A stretch of DNA of 64,000 bases from Fomes fomentarius (GCA_022606135.1 JABYQN010000006.1:1736001-1800000), one strand, 5' to 3'. Shown: positions 21,087-35,400, counted from the first letter of the stretch. Numbers and translations are program-made. Notes: generated by a model from the letters alone, not told the origin.

Positions 21087-24000
21087 ATGAGCAGACCTAT
21101 ATCACACCCCCGACGCGTCTCTGCGCGCCGTCCTCCCCCGTTTCGCCTCGACAATCTCCCAGCTATGGACGCAGAGACAAGCGAGACCGTCACCACCCTC
21201 CTCGTCTCCAACCTACATTGCGGAAGGTACGTGCCACGTCCTCTTTACACTCACGACACGTCGTGTAACTCTGCCTTCGCTAGCTGTGTGAAGACCATTC
21301 AAGATGGGCTCGCGCTATTATCACCGCCTCCGTCGTCGGTGGATGTGTCTATAGTTACCCAGTCGGTAATAGTGCAACACCCTCGTGCACTATCCGTCGT
21401 CACGCTCAAAGCCGCCATCGAGGAAGCCGGCTACGACATCCTCGCCACCCCGACCGCAGACCATCTCTCGCAGCCTCAGTTGTCTTGGTCTGATAGCTTT
21501 GCCGGACTCTCTCGCCTGATGAGCCCCAGGCATCGGAAGCACCTCGAGAATTGTGCTCAGTGTCGCGCGGAACAGGCCGCTACTCCGCAACCATCCGAGC
21601 AAATAATAGAAAAGGTGATACTTCTTGCCCCGGCACATGCTGTGTAGTCTAGGGACCCAAGCTGACAACCTTGCGTCTCACTCAGCGTGTCTCTCAAGGG
21701 ACGGTTAAGGACAGCTTCGTTACCAAGCAGTTGTCTGGAGCCCCAATCGCTTCACCTCACACCACGGCACGTTTTCGGGTATCACTGTCCGTTGGCGGCA
21801 TGACCTGTGTGTCATGTACAAACGCCGCTACTTCGGCTCTATCTGAGCTTCCGGGGGTCACGGACGTCAGTGTCAACCTCCTCGGCAACTCGGCTACTCT
21901 GAATGTCTCAGATCCCGAAGATGTACCTGCCGTCGTGTCAGCGGTCGAGGACATCGGTTACAGCGCGGAAGTTATCGCAGTGGAGCCGATCCAGGCTACC
22001 AGACCGCCCACCAAACCGTCTTCGCGTGAGGACGGTCCGCTGCATGTCGACCTATCCGTTGACGGTATGACATGCGTGTCTTGCGTCAACACCGTCACAG
22101 GCTTGCTGTTGGATATCCATGGGGTCACTGATGTTTCGGTGAACCTCATAGGAAAGTCGGCATCCGCGACTGTACAACATCGAAAGCTGCTACCTCAGCT
22201 TGAACAAGCTGTGGGCGATGCAGGGTACGAAGCAGAGGTAGTAAACGTACGGGGCTTGGATGCAGACAGTCCTTCCGAAGATGTCGGTCCTCGGACCATA
22301 TCTCTTCGCGTCGATGGCATGTACTGTTCGTGAGTACATAATATTTTAGCGGACACTGCAAATGCTTACTTGGATTGCAGACACTGTCCACCGAAGGTCA
22401 TGGAGGCCTTGAAGGCGTTGGAACCTGACGTGGTTGTGACCAGAGGTCTCACCTCGCATGAGGACCCTGTGCTCACCGTAACCTACACTCCCTCCCCTCC
22501 ACACTCCACGATCCGCACAGTCATCAGCGCAATCGAAAATGCGGGAGAGCTTTCGACACATTTCAAAGTAACCCTTCATCGACCACCTTCCCTCGAAGAT
22601 CGCGCTCGCTTCATGCAGCGCCGCGAACAGAGGGACCTCCTCTGGCGCCTCTCCTTCTCTTTCATCGCCGCTATCCCGACCTTCATTATTGGTATCGTCT
22701 ACATGACTCTCGTCTCTGCCGACAACCACATACGTATGTGGATTGAGGAGCCGATGTGGACCGGGAATGTCTCGCGTGCGGAATGGGCCTTGTTTTTCTG
22801 TGCGACCCCAGTCATGTTCTACAGTGCGGGAACGTTCCACAGACGAAGCTTGAAGGAGTTGTACGCGCTGTGGCGGAAGGGAAGTCGCGTGCCCGTGTGG
22901 AAGCGCTTCGTTCGCTTTGGTAGTATGAACCTCCTGGTAAGCAGGACCATCGCACCAGTATATCCTCATGTTTGACAACACTTCCTAGGTGTCTACTGGG
23001 GTGTCTGTCGCCTACTTTGCATCTATTGCATTGTTAGCAATAGCCGCAGTGCAATCGCCGTCCCCTGAGGGAATGGGTGACACCACAACGTACTTTGACT
23101 CTGTGGTCCTCTTGACCATGTTCCTCCTAGCTGGTGCGTTGTTCAAGCAGCTTGAAGGAATATCATGACTATTGCTGACCTTTCCTTAGGTCGTTGCCTT
23201 GAAGCCTATAGCAAGAGCCGGACAGCAGACGCCATCACAGCGCTCGGAAAGTTACGTCCGAGCACTGCACTTCTCATCGTCCCCGTCTCCTCGGAGGTGA
23301 TCTCGTCAACGGACCTCTCGCGGTCGAGCTCGAACGGAACTGCAGACCCAGAGAAGGGTGACGTCACCAGCGAGGAGCAGAACTATACCTCCAAGCCGGG
23401 CACGAAGGTCGAGAAAATCAATGCGGAGCTGCTCGAGGTGGGCGACGTCGTACGCGTATTGCATGGCGCTACCCCTCCTGCAGATGGCACGGTCGTGGCT
23501 GGGAACGGCGGCGCGTTCGACGAGAGCTCTCTCACTGGCGAGTCGAGACTGGTCAAGAAGCATATTGGAGACAAGGTCTTCCTCGGGACTATCAACAAGG
23601 CTGGTGTGGTTGACGTGCGTGTGGATGAAATCGGTGGGCAGACGATGTGAGTATGTAGACTGACTCAGTGAACTCTGAATCACTTAACCATGATGTGCAG
23701 GTTAGACCACGTGGTCAACGTCGTCCGTGAAGGCCAGTCCCGCCGAGCGCCCATCGAGCGCGTTGTGGACGTCGTCACCGGGTATTTCGTCCCTGTCGTC
23801 ACCTTCTTGGCCATCAGCACCTGGTTGATCTGGCTAGGCCTTGGGTTTGGTGGAGCCCTTACACAGGATTATCTCGATGCCGAGGTTGGCGGTTGGGGTA
23901 CGTCCCGCCCTTTCATACGACCTACTCATTTTGTGTACTAACACCAACACCAACCTAGCTGTATGGTCTCTGGAGTTCGCCATCGCCGTCTTCGTCGTGG

Positions 24001-25380
24001 CTTGTCCTTGTGGTATCGGCTTGGCCGCGCCGACTGCACTGCTCGTTGGTTCAGGCCTTGCCGCCAAATTTGGCATTCTTGCGCGCGGTGGAGGCGAGGC
24101 CTTCCAAGAGGCTGCACAGCTCGATGTTATCGTCTTTGACAAAACTGGAACGCTTACTGAGGGTGGCGAACCCAAGGTTACCGATGCCGAGGTCTTCACG
24201 GAAAACGCGTCTGGCGTATCCTTGTCAAGGGAAGACATTCTCGGTCTTGCAATGGAGATCGAGTCCGCTAGTTCGCATCCGTTGGCGAGCGCGATCCGTG
24301 GGTACTGCCAAGACAGCCATGCGAAGGCGCAGCTTGCAACCTCCATTGAGGAGACAGCTGGCCGTGGCCTCAAAGCTTCGTTTGCGGCTACTAACGCTGT
24401 GATCGGTAACGAGGCTTGGATGGAAGAACACGGTGCACAGGTTGATGGCAGAGTCTCTGAGATGCTCCATTCCTGGAAGTCAGAAGGCAAGAGCGTGGTG
24501 ATCCTGGCTGTCGCTCCTCAAAAGGTCGACTCGGACGCGTCTCCTGCCTTTGCCGTCGTAGCTGCCTTCGCTATCTCCGACCCTATCAGGCCAGAGGCGA
24601 AGGAGGTTCTCGCTCGGTTACAGACCCAAGGTCTCGGAACCTGGATGATATCTGGCGACAATGAGATGACTGCAAAGGCCGTTGCGAAGTCCGTTGGTAT
24701 CCCAGAGGCCAATGTCATCGCGGACGTTTTGCCACACCAGAAGGTGAGTCCCCGGCCTTGATACCCGAACCTATCACAGTACTGACCACCGTGTCCAGGC
24801 CGAGAAAATCCAATGGCTGCAGCAAGTCGGGACGAAGAGACCGATGCGAGGGCTTTCGCGGCTCTTTGGCCGTCGACGACTGAACGAACGCTGCATAGTG
24901 GCCATGGTGGGTGACGGGATAAACGATGCCCCTGCTTTAACGGCAGCGGACGTCGGTATCGCGATCGGCTCCGGCAGTGACGTTGCTATCTCGAGCGCGT
25001 CTTTCATCCTTGTATCATCGAACCTTCGCAGCTTGCTTACCTTGACCGACCTCTCACGGACGGTGTTCAACCGTGTCAAGTTCAACTTCGTGAGCAAGCC
25101 TCCTTGGGATCTATGGAACGCACTGACCTGAAAAACCTTCAGTTGTGGGCATCTGTGTATAACATTATAGCGCTACCCATTGCCGCAGGCGTTGTATACC
25201 CTGCCGGACACGCGAGGCTATCCCCTGTATGGGCGTCGTTGGCTATGGCTCTTTCGTGAGTAGACTTCCCTTCTCGGAATGTCATACTTTCTGACATTTT
25301 CCCAAAGTTCTGTATCCGTAGTATGCAGTTCCCTCTTGCTCCGGTTGTACCGTGAGCCCAAGATCGCTACCTCACCTTGA
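21087..25380 (+). CDS. CCC2: Copper-transporting P1B-type ATPase (Ccc2/CtaA)
   Basis: Eleven exons: 21087-21226, 21284-21614, 21686-22329, 22381-22936, 22989-23133, 23190-23646, 23701-23897, 23959-24743, 24799-25089, 25143-25255, 25308-25380; 1243 residues. It pumps Cu(I) into the late Golgi to load multicopper oxidases such as the Fet3 ferroxidase and laccases. N-terminal metal sites: a divergent HCGSC (near 43-47), two GMTCVSC (198-201, 287-290) and GMYCSHC (371-374). Eight membrane segments follow. LTGES (actuator) is near 720, CPC near 839-841 (VACPCGIGLAAPTAL), the phosphorylated Asp in VFDKTGTLTEG near 884, SSHPLAS (SEHPL-type), and the hinge MVGDGINDAPAL near 1122-1131. The end ALSSVSVVCSSLLLRLYR matches the last helix of this family. 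It is longer than the yeast protein (1004 residues). Confidence 0.95.
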
Positions 25381-25504
25381 TAGCTGATTCGCTCCGCTTA
25401 AGACCATCACGACCTCCTGTCATCTGTACCGTTACGACTAGCACTGCACCATTATACAAGGATATTTAGACGACGTATACCTGCACGCAACGCGATCAGC
25501 GTGA

Positions 25505-28500
25505 TTAAGTTCGCTGTTGCTGCTCCTTCCTCGTCTTGTAGAAGTCTGAGAACGACAGCCGGATCCCCAAGAAACGACAGTCGAGGTCAGAGTGGCTTGC
25601 GAGTCCCTGAATGATCGTCTGCACCCGTTCCGAGAACGAGGCCCCGTAGTCTTTGACACGAGCGAGAATTCCAGGTAGAGATTCTTCCGTATACCTACGA
25701 TCGCCGTGGTCGGTCCTCGTGTATACACCCTGTGTACTGTCAGTCGAACGGGCGCCACTCAGAGGGAAGAGACTTACTCGTGCAGCGTCTCTCTCCGCGT
25801 CCCGCCTGGCCGACTCAGATAGACAGTAATTGTACAAGTCGTCCTGCGTGGAGTTAGTACCAGCGTTCGTCACGGCATAGGAAGGCACTAACCGTAGCCT
25901 CGCGGAACTGCAGGATTAGCCCGAACGCCTCCCGAACTTGATTCAGAAGATTCTCCTCCCTCCCCGCCTTCGGGCTTAGCAGGAGTACCTTCTTGACCAT
26001 ACGATCGAGATAGGTGCGATGCGTTTCGATGAGCACATCGAGGTCGCCTTCCTTCTTGTGCACGAAGTTCATGAGATCTTGCCAGGAGCACTCCATGACT
26101 TCCAGGTAGCAGTACGCTTCGAGCTGGCGGATGAAGTGGATCATCTCGGCCATGACGAGGCGAACTTGATGCCAATCATATTCGAGTTCTAGCCAATGAC
26201 GCACATGGTCAGCAGGGGGGAAAACCAAGCAAATGAGGCGTAGTACCAGGGATGCGGAGAAAGTTCTTCGCGCCACCCGCGATGCGCATCCACGACGCGT
26301 TTAGGGTGCTCTCGATGCGCTTGACTTTCCACAAGTGATTGAACAGTTTCAGGTATTTCACCAACGCCGTCGGGTCGAGCACCGTGTCGATCGGAGCGTC
26401 GACCTTGTACTCGAGCGTGAAGACGTCCCAGCCGATCTCTCCGTGCGAGTACTCGAGCATGCGTGCATCCAAACGGCGGAGCACGTCTGGTGGATCATTC
26501 TGTGCATTGGAAGATCGAAGAGCAGATTCGAGAGTCGCAGTGAGGTTATGCCGATATAGCGCATTCGCGGGTCGGGACAGACTTGGTCTATAACACGTGA
26601 GGGAGGCGAGAATTAGATAGCGTACGATCACATACCCAAGAGTGTCCATAAGCTGCTCTGCGAAGTCACCATAGCCCAGCAAGAGGTAGTGCTTCAATGC
26701 AGACAGGTGGTCGAGTAGTCGGTACTTGTCGAAGAACACGTTGAAGAGACGTTGACTTGCGATCTGGTAGGCGGCATCTATCGATCGCTCCAACCCAACG
26801 ATGTCACTGTACTTCAGCGCTGAGAGGCGTATTCAGATCATGAATAGTGATTTCCGATACAGGCGACACTCACTGCCGCCGGTGTTGCTCAACTTCTCCC
26901 TGGTAGCGACCCAATCGCTATCATGACAGCTATATCTGATGAAGTTCAAACTCTTCCCTGTCGAGAAGATCTACAGCGTGTAAGCTAGTAGATATCATGG
27001 GCATGAGCCCATATTGACTTGCCTTGCGACCAAACGTCTCGCCGACGAAGGCAGGGAGCATGTCCTTCTGGAATCGATACTTCTGCTCCCAGAGCTGGAG
27101 ACCGCCGGCATGTTCCTCTGCGGTGTCCTCCATATCGCCTCCACCGAAGCCGCCGTCATTCGCAAGCTGACCAATACCTTGCGTCGATGGTTGCATATAC
27201 TGTAGATGAGCAAGCTCAGGATCGACGGCAACGAAGAACTCTGAAAAGGGATCATGCAGCTCTCCAGAGAACAGCCATTTGTGAAGAGTCGCGAAGAACG
27301 GTTTCGAGACCTGAGATGCGTGAACATCGAGTTGGAAAGTCATATACAGTGGATAGTACCTCTTCGAGGAGTTGGTTGGTGAATTTGCGAATGAATGGAT
27401 CACCATTCTCAGCATATCCATGGATGAGGTTGACCAGAGCTCCGCCATGCGCGTCTGTGAACTACATTCAGCAACCACGGTTCCATCCTAGATGGAGAAA
27501 AAACTACGACCTTTAGCGCCCTCTACACAGACACTCATCATCCGCATGCGCAGTCTCCAATCCTCGATCCACACGTCCAGGCGCTTCAGCGTCAGACCCG
27601 TCTCCTCCTCGCGGGTCCGCTCCTCTGCTGCGGCACCGTTCAGGCGTCTGGCGTCATCTGTCTGGTGCACTGCAGACATCTGAGACTCGAGGACGGCGAT
27701 CAGTCGATAGTACTCCGTGAGCTGAGATTGGAGGTGGTGACAAAGGCTCTGCTCGATCATACCCACTCCCACTTTTCCTTCCCGTTCACGTACGAATGAG
27801 TCCACGCGCTGGTACAGGTGCCCAACTTCCGCTAGTCGGTGTATGAGCGCTCTAGTAGGGGCAGGGATGTAGTATCTCTACGCGGCAGCCGTGGTGAGCA
27901 GCATGATGCAATATCTATGCATCATCATCTTACCGGATCCTCCGCAAAGATGAGCTCTTTGTTCTGTTCGGCATCTTTGCTTACTGAAAATTGAATATAT
28001 TTGCCGGAGATGCCTTGCAAAAGGTAGAGCGTGTCTCGTAAGATGAGTTGCTCTGGAATGTGCGGTTGTCCTGCGCGAAGCTGTAGCATGAAGTTCCGTC
28101 GACACTCCAAACTTCAAGAAGATGCAAACCTATCTGCGACCGGTATTCTCGTAAGAGTTCCGCTTGTGACTTTCCTCTTGGGCCTCTCTGAGGTCTTGAG
28201 TCGACTGGTGTAGTTGCTATGGAAGATGGTCGTGATGGTCGTGTCGGAGGTGGCGGTGCAAGGGAGGGAAGGAAGGACGAAGCCACAGGGGTCGGTGATG
28301 GTGTGGAAGCAAGGGAGTAGAGGAACTGGAGAGATGCGTGTTTCCTGTTCAGGACAGGCTTTAAACAGATGTCAGAAGCTCATTGTCTACTCCAGTGTTG
28401 TGAGTCACTAACCTGCTCCAGCAATCGTGATAGCAAGTTCGTGAAGCGGAGTGTACTTGAACCATTAGGATTTATTTGTAAGACTGCAAACTGTTGAAGT

Positions 28501-28794
28501 TGGTAGCCCGCAGTATAGGAAGATGGAACACCAACGCTGTCGTTTGATTAGGTCTGATAGATGACCTATATCCTTCTCGACGGTATGTCCTATGTGGCTG
28601 CATATGAATGTCAGTATACACGCGTCTTAACAAGGACGAGCGGGGATACACTCCCGACCAGATATCCGCTCTCCCGTTGAAGCTTACCTGCTCAGAATCT
28701 CTTCGCAATGTGCTACCAGCTGCCGCTTGAGATTTTCATCCTGTCTTGCCTTCGGGACAAGGGAGTATACGAGAGATTCAAGGGCGGCGGACAT
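25505..28794 (-). CDS. alp6: Gamma-tubulin complex component 3 (Spc98/Alp6/GCP3)
   Basis: Fourteen exons: 28688-28794, 28536-28597, 28413-28483, 28130-28358, 27934-28070, 27511-27877, 27360-27454, 27023-27310, 26874-26970, 26636-26819, 26247-26587, 25893-26188, 25778-25843, 25505-25729; 854 residues. It is part of the gamma-tubulin small complex that nucleates microtubules at the spindle pole body. Seen: LREYRSQIGQPHIPEQ with RDTLYLLQGISGKYIQF, the GRIP1 region (HGGALVNLIHGYAENGDPF, SKPFFATLHKWLFSGEL, DPFSEFFV), the strongly conserved GRKIFSTGKSLNFIRYSCHD, and a GRIP2 domain ending in LGIRLSFSDFYKTR. The GRK/IFSTGK junction uses a GC-AG intron (26971-27022, donor AAG/GCAAGT). The start MSAALESLVYSLVP is the first ATG of the frame. 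It lies head-to-head with IQGAP, another cytoskeleton gene. Confidence 0.95.
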
Positions 28795-29455
28795 GGTTGA
28801 TCATGGTCAAGTTTCTTATGGTACGGACGCGTCTGAGCGCGACGCGACTTCCCTTATTCCCAGCCACCCACGCGTTCAAGTTCCCGCGTTCATGAACTCA
28901 CGTCTATCTTCGTCGGCTACTCGAATAGCGACGGACCACTAGTGTACCTTACAAAGCCGTGCGACTCTGCTCCAGTCACCAGTGCCAGTACTTATGTTGA
29001 GCACTTGTGCCACCTGCAACTTCACCCGAATCCTGTCCGAAATTCACGAAGAATGGAGGATAAGCGCCCATGAAGCTAACTCAAGACTGCGGTTTGTTTT
29101 GCGGGATGCTTATGAGTAGTGAGACCGTACTGTATTCCATCTTGTGGAATGATTGTGGAAATTTTATTCCTGATTGACAAAAAAGGTGAAGACCAGAGGA
29201 AAAGCGTGGTGGCTGAAGGGGCGAGAGGCGGAAGAGTCACAGTGCAGGATCCCCGAAGCGGTCGTCATCGCACGCTCCAATAGGCTCCAAATTCCAATCA
29301 GCTTGCCGTCCGCCCCGACTTCCCGTCCATCGTTGTGGTGGTCTTGTCGACACTCCTGTCTTCCAACGCATACGTGCATACTCTCATTCGACTACCCTTT
29401 ATCTCTACCCTGGGCTTAGCCCGGGATCTCTCACGACCCTCACGACTCAACGACC
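28795..29455. promoter_or_regulatory. Divergent promoter region, GCP3 / IQGAP
   Basis: A 661-base region between two divergent start codons. Pyrimidine-rich tracts lie before the plus-strand ATG (near 29330-29450). No coding frame is supported. Confidence 0.5.
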
Positions 29456-32400
29456 ATGGAGCGATCCGATTCTACATCCTCGAATGGCTCTACTAGGCTC
29501 AGACACAACTCTGCGCTCGAGTCTGGTCAGTTTGCGTATCAAAAAGCTCTGCTTGAACGTACTTCATCTCGGGGTGGAGGTGGAACTCTTCACCGCACTG
29601 GTTCGCAATCCCGCAATGCTCTCCTGACCACACCTACTGGTAATTCTAGTACTACCACTGGGCCTACAACTCCTAACGCCACGAGGAGATGGACGCCATC
29701 CCATCGCGTTGGTGGTAGCTTGGATATCAATGCCGTGCGAGGGAAGTGGGAGGAGCGTTCGAGGGCAGCTGAAGGTCTGGCTTCTGAAGGTCGTCCGCAA
29801 ACTGTGGATCGTTTCGCGGACAGGTCGCGATCGGATGCACCCACACCATCGCCAGTCCGCTCGACTTTCGATAGCCCAGGTCGGTCGCGTTCAATCGACA
29901 GATTCGCGTTCCCCCCACCGTCGCCCGCCCAAAGCGACATATTACCATCCGACTACTCTCCCTCCCCGCCATCCAAGCGGTACACAATGCCTGCCCCCAT
30001 CATCGCATCGCCTCTATCGCCCAATACGACTGGTGTATCAGTGGTCAACCCCGACTCCCCAAGCTCAAGTGGTTTCTCCAACCCGGAACCTCAGCGCATC
30101 CACCTCCCCGTCTCCACTCCCCTGCAATCTTCCTCGATCGCAGCCGTAAGGAATTTGAGCTCTTACGCCACGACGAGTGATTCGTCGAGTTACACATCCT
30201 CAGTTCGCCTCCGTAGGTCGAATACTCTGGAGAGTATCAATCCTAACTCGACAGGTTCTTCCGTCTCCTCCGAGAACTCTGTGCGTTCAGTAACCACGAA
30301 CCAAACTACCGTCCCGAACTCGCCAGAATCATCTTCCTCAGCGCCGAGACGACGACCTATATCGCTATATGGTGATCGAGATCCCTCATTATCCTCTCCA
30401 GACCGTTTCACCCGACGACCCTTGTCAAGTCTTGGGATGTCGCGTCCCCCCAGTTCGCCTGACAAACCAACAGGATCAACTAACGTTCCTCCTTCCCCAT
30501 CGTCACCCTCCCCTTCCAACCCCATGTTTCCCACACAGTACCGAAGCTCGTTCATGGCCAAGAAGCGCGGGCTTGATCACCTGGGAACTGGTGCGCCTTC
30601 TCGTCGCTTGGAACGTATTGCGAGCGGAGACGCACCGGAAGATTGGCCTGGCACTCCTCTTACCAACGACGAACCACCACCTCCGTCTCCTGAACGGGAT
30701 AGGTTCAGCCGTCGGGAGGAACGATCGCTCCGTTCGCGGGACAGGCCACAAGCATCTCCCGAACGCATACGAAAGCCCCTACCAGAACCTCAGGTGGAGG
30801 CGATAACGGAATCGCGACCGGCACTTGTCATTCCCGGTGTTACGAATGCGGATGATGTTGCAGGTGTGCCCAGGAGAAAGAGGCTCCTTCGAGACACAAT
30901 CCCGAACAATGCACCACTACCCTCTTCGCGTCTCACTCGAGGACTATGGGCAGACGTGCAAAGGCATCTCATCCAGGCGTATGAGTACCTATGTCACGTC
31001 GGCGAGGCGAAGGAGTGGATCGAAGGATGCTTGGGCAACGAGTTGCCGTTCGGTGTGGTCGAGATGGAGGAACAACTGAGGAACGGAGTTGTCCTTGCCA
31101 AGCTAGTACGAGTCTTCCAGGGCGAAGCAGCCGTACGGCGAATTTACGAAGTGGGTGCGATCCGGACTTCGGTATGAACCACGCTGAACGAATTTACTTC
31201 CGCAGGCACCCAAGCTGGACTTCAGGCATTCCGACAATATCAACCATTTCTTCGTCTTCGTTCGCTACGTTGGCCTTCCTGAGGTTAGCTTTCTCTTTCA
31301 CTGCCCTACAGTCGACTCACTCAATACCGCGTTCCAAGGGATTCATCTTTGAGTTGACCGATTTGTACGAGAAGAAGAACTTCCCGAAGGTCATCTACTG
31401 TATTCACGCTCTGAGGTACGCGTTCTATAGCTATCGAAATATCGGAAACCCAACTAATGTCTTGTAGTCATCTACTTGCCCGACGTGGTCTCGCTCGTCG
31501 GATAGGCAACCTTGTCGGCCAGCTACAGTTCTCAGATGATCAGCTTCAGAAGACCCAAAGAGGTTTGAAAGAAGCTGGTGTACCCATGCCCAACTTCGGG
31601 AATGTTGGCCGTGAGCTTGCAAAGGAGATAAACGAAGAGCCCGAGGAGGAACCCGAGACTGAAGACGAACGTGAGCACCACACCATGTTACATGCGCGTC
31701 GTGACACTGATAGATAAGATGAACAGGTCGGGATCGTCTATTGCTTGAATGCGAGGATTCTATTATCTCTCTACAAGCAGCCGCTCGGGCCTTCCTTGTC
31801 CGCAAGGACCAGGTCACCCAGCGTGCTCGTATGCGTCTAACGGAACGTTATGTCCCCAAGTTACAGGCTGTTTGCCGCGCAGCGCTCGTCAGGAAGCACC
31901 TCAGAGAAGCTCGCAAGGAGAGACGCAACCTCGCACCATTTGTTGTAGCTCTACAAGCTCATGCTCGCGGTGTCCTGGTCCGAGGACAGTGGAAGCAGCA
32001 CCTTCGCCGCATCAAAGCGACCATCCCATACGTCGTGAAAATTCAGGCACAATCGCGAGGTGTACTCGTACGACGTAGGTTCCAGAAGCTCAAGTCCGCA
32101 ATCAAGAATTGCAAGGTCTCCGTAGTGAAGCTTCAATCCGTCGCGCGTGCCCGAATAGCTCAGCGCTCCCATAAAGAGATCGCGAAGTCGTTCGCGAAGC
32201 CTGTAGTTCTGGGCAATATCGTTGCGGTGCAAGCGCATGCTCGCGGGGCACTCCTGAGGGCGCGTCTTGCACGTCAGGACGCGAAACTAGCCCGGGCCGA
32301 GTCCGGCGTGGTCCGTTTGCAGGCTCAGGTCCGTGGTGTGCTGGTCCGAAGACGTGTCCGTACCCAACTAGCCAAGCTCGACGATGTTACCGATATTATC

Positions 32401-35400
32401 GTTCGCATACAAGCTACCGTACGGACCTACCTTGCGAGGAAACGACTTCTCAACCTCATCCGTAGCCTACGTAGAGCAACGCCAGCGCTCGTTGGTCTTC
32501 AGGCGGTCGCTCGTGCTAGGCTTGCACGGCAGCAGCACCAGGCTATGCACAGGGCTCTCTCTGAGGTCAAGGTCGTCAAGGCTGTGGGTACCTTCCAAGC
32601 TCGCGCTCGTGCTGCACTGGCTCGCTCTCGCCATGAAGAGCAGAAGAAGATGCTCGAGTTCGTTGAGCCTGACGTGGTCGGTTTCCAGTCGACCGCGCGC
32701 GGATATCTTGTCCGTCGTGATTGGGTTGCCTGGAGGGACTTCCTGCGCAACAGCCACCCGCAAGCGACCATACTGCAAGCACTGCTTCGTGGCCTGCTGC
32801 AACGGAGGAAGTTCCGCGCGAAGATGGCGTACTACCGCTCGAACCTCGACAAGATCGTCCAGATCCAGTCGCTCTTCCGTGCGAAAGAGACCCGGGAGCA
32901 GTATCGACAGCTGACACTGGGCACGAACGTTAGCGTTGGCACAATCAAGAACTTTGTACACCTGCTCGACGACTCGGAAGCGGACTTCCAGGAGGAGATC
33001 AAGGTCGAGCGCCTCCGTCAAGAGGTCGTCAAGCGCATCCGCGAGAATCAGGCGCTCGAGCATGACGTCAGCGAGCTTGATGTCAAGATCGCACTCATGG
33101 TCCAGAACGTCAAGAACTTCGAGGAGCTCGTCAAGGCCCGTCGCCGTCTCGGCACTGACAGCGCTGCCATCCAAGTCGCGAGGGCCTCGGTGCTTGCTGC
33201 TCATGGTGATCCGTTCGCGAGCCCGAGTACATTGGACCGCACGGCGAAGCGTAAACTCGAGCTGTACCAACAGTTGTTCTACCTTCTCCAGACTGATGGC
33301 AAGCATCTGACGCGTCTGTTCGCGACACTGGCCGCGGGGGACAACTGGGAGAAGAACCGGCGGCTCATTGAGCGCGTCGTATTGACTCTGTTTGGATATG
33401 GGCAGGCGCCGCGAGAGGAGTATCTACTACTCAAGTTCTTCCAGGTACGTTCAAGTCCCCATGTCTTTGCGCATGTCTTTTTTGACGTCGTGGGCAGACT
33501 GCTGTGTACGAGGAGGTTGAGGCTGCGAATACCGTCGACGACGTCATTCGCGCACATCCCACGTTCATCAATGTTGCGGTTCATTACCTGAGGCCGAAGC
33601 AGACTGCATACATTCGAGATGCGCTCCAGGGTGTCATTCGGGAAGTGGTCAATGCCGATGACCTTGACCTAGAGACCGACCCATGTATCGTGAGTGACAG
33701 AGTGCATGGCGGAAAGTTATTCTTCTCTGAATCTGCCGTCAGATTTATCGTGTACGCAGGGACCTTGAGGAGATGCGAAGTGGCGTTTCGGGCGCCCAGT
33801 CAAAGGACGTTGCATTCCACCAAGCTCTGAACGACCCCGATACCCGGGCTGAGTACATCCGCCGTAAGTGCTCATTTCTGTTGCATGTCGATGAAGGATG
33901 ATGTGTATTGATAGCACTGTATAGATCTCCAAGTTCTCCAGTGGTGGACTGAGGAGTTCGTGCGCGCCATCACTTCGTCGCTGCACAAGATGCCCTATGG
34001 GTTGCGCTACATGGCCCGAGAGACATTGAACGCTGTCAAGGTGATGCGGAATTCTGTCTTGTGTACCTTGACACTCGTTGATCCCTCAGCATAGGCTAAG
34101 TTCCCTGATGCACCTGTGGAGGCTCTCGCGGCGTGTATAGCGAGGTTGGTCTACTACCGCTACATCAATCCTGCAATCATGTAAGTCGCTTTGGTTGCAT
34201 GCGTTTATTTTGTCTTCTGATATCTGCGCTAGCACACCCGAGACGTTCGACATTGTGTCGACCACAATCGATATCGCCTCTCGCAAGAACCTCGCGCAGA
34301 TTTCCAAGATGCTCAGCCAGATCACCAGTGGCTCTGAGTTCAGCGAAGACAGTCCGGCTTACCTCCCTGTCAACGAATACGTTCGCAAGACCATCGCGGC
34401 TATCTCCGCATGGCTCGTCGAAGGTTCGTCGGCAGATTTTCAAATCTTCTCGTAGAAGCTCATGAACTCATCTGTCCTTTGCAGTTGCGAACGTGTCTGA
34501 TGCCGAGACCGAGTTTCACGCTCATGAGTTCCTTGACGCTACCATTCAACCACGACCTATCTGGATCTCTCCCAATGAGGTGTACTCGATGCACAGGATA
34601 TTGTCACAGTACCTCGACCAGCTCGTAAGTGCTTCTGCCTTCTATTCGTTACACGACATGGAATTCACGGAACTTGCAGGCACCTGCGCGAGATGACACC
34701 TTGCGAGTCATCCTGGCTGAATTGGACGGCGTTCCCACCGTTGGTAGCGATGAGCTGAACGAGGCGCGTGACATTGCAATGGAGCTGCAGTTGTCGAATC
34801 GCTTCGCGCGCGTTAGAGGTGAGCAGTTGTCGAAATAGCCTCAGTGGGTTAAGTGAGCTTACCAAATCTGGTAGATCCACGAGCGGACGAGAAGGCCTTG
34901 TGGGTACAGGCGAAGCGAGCCGTGCTTGCGATTCTTCGCGTCCAGCCTGCGAAAGATCTTGTGGAATCGCTCATGCAGCCTGTCACGGACGATCATGAGT
35001 ACGTCTGGGAAGGTATCCTCGAGGAGATGGAGCGAGACATGATGCGCCATCAACGACGGATGCCTTCTACGACAGGGGCAGATTCTGCATATCGGCTGGA
35101 GGACATCCGATCGTGAGGATTCCTTCCCACTATTGATTGTGCTAAATACTGATTCTTTACACAGTATGACATTCCGCGAAGTCAAGGCCCATGCCATCTA
35201 CTTCCTCCTCGAGCTTGAGAAACAGGGGAAGATCACTCGTATGGATGGTTACCAAGGCATCCTAAATGCTATTGCGGGCGATGTGCGCAGCAAGAACCGC
35301 AGGAGGGTACAACGCCTTCAAGAGAAGGAAAGCCTGGAGGATTCCCTCAAGCATCTCGCTGATCGTAAGAAGTACTACGAGGAGCAGGTCAAACAGTACA

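Noticed and set aside
32467..33306. 279-codon open frame antisense to IQGAP
   Set aside because: Mirror of the IQ-repeat coding exon; composition follows codon bias of the sense strand.
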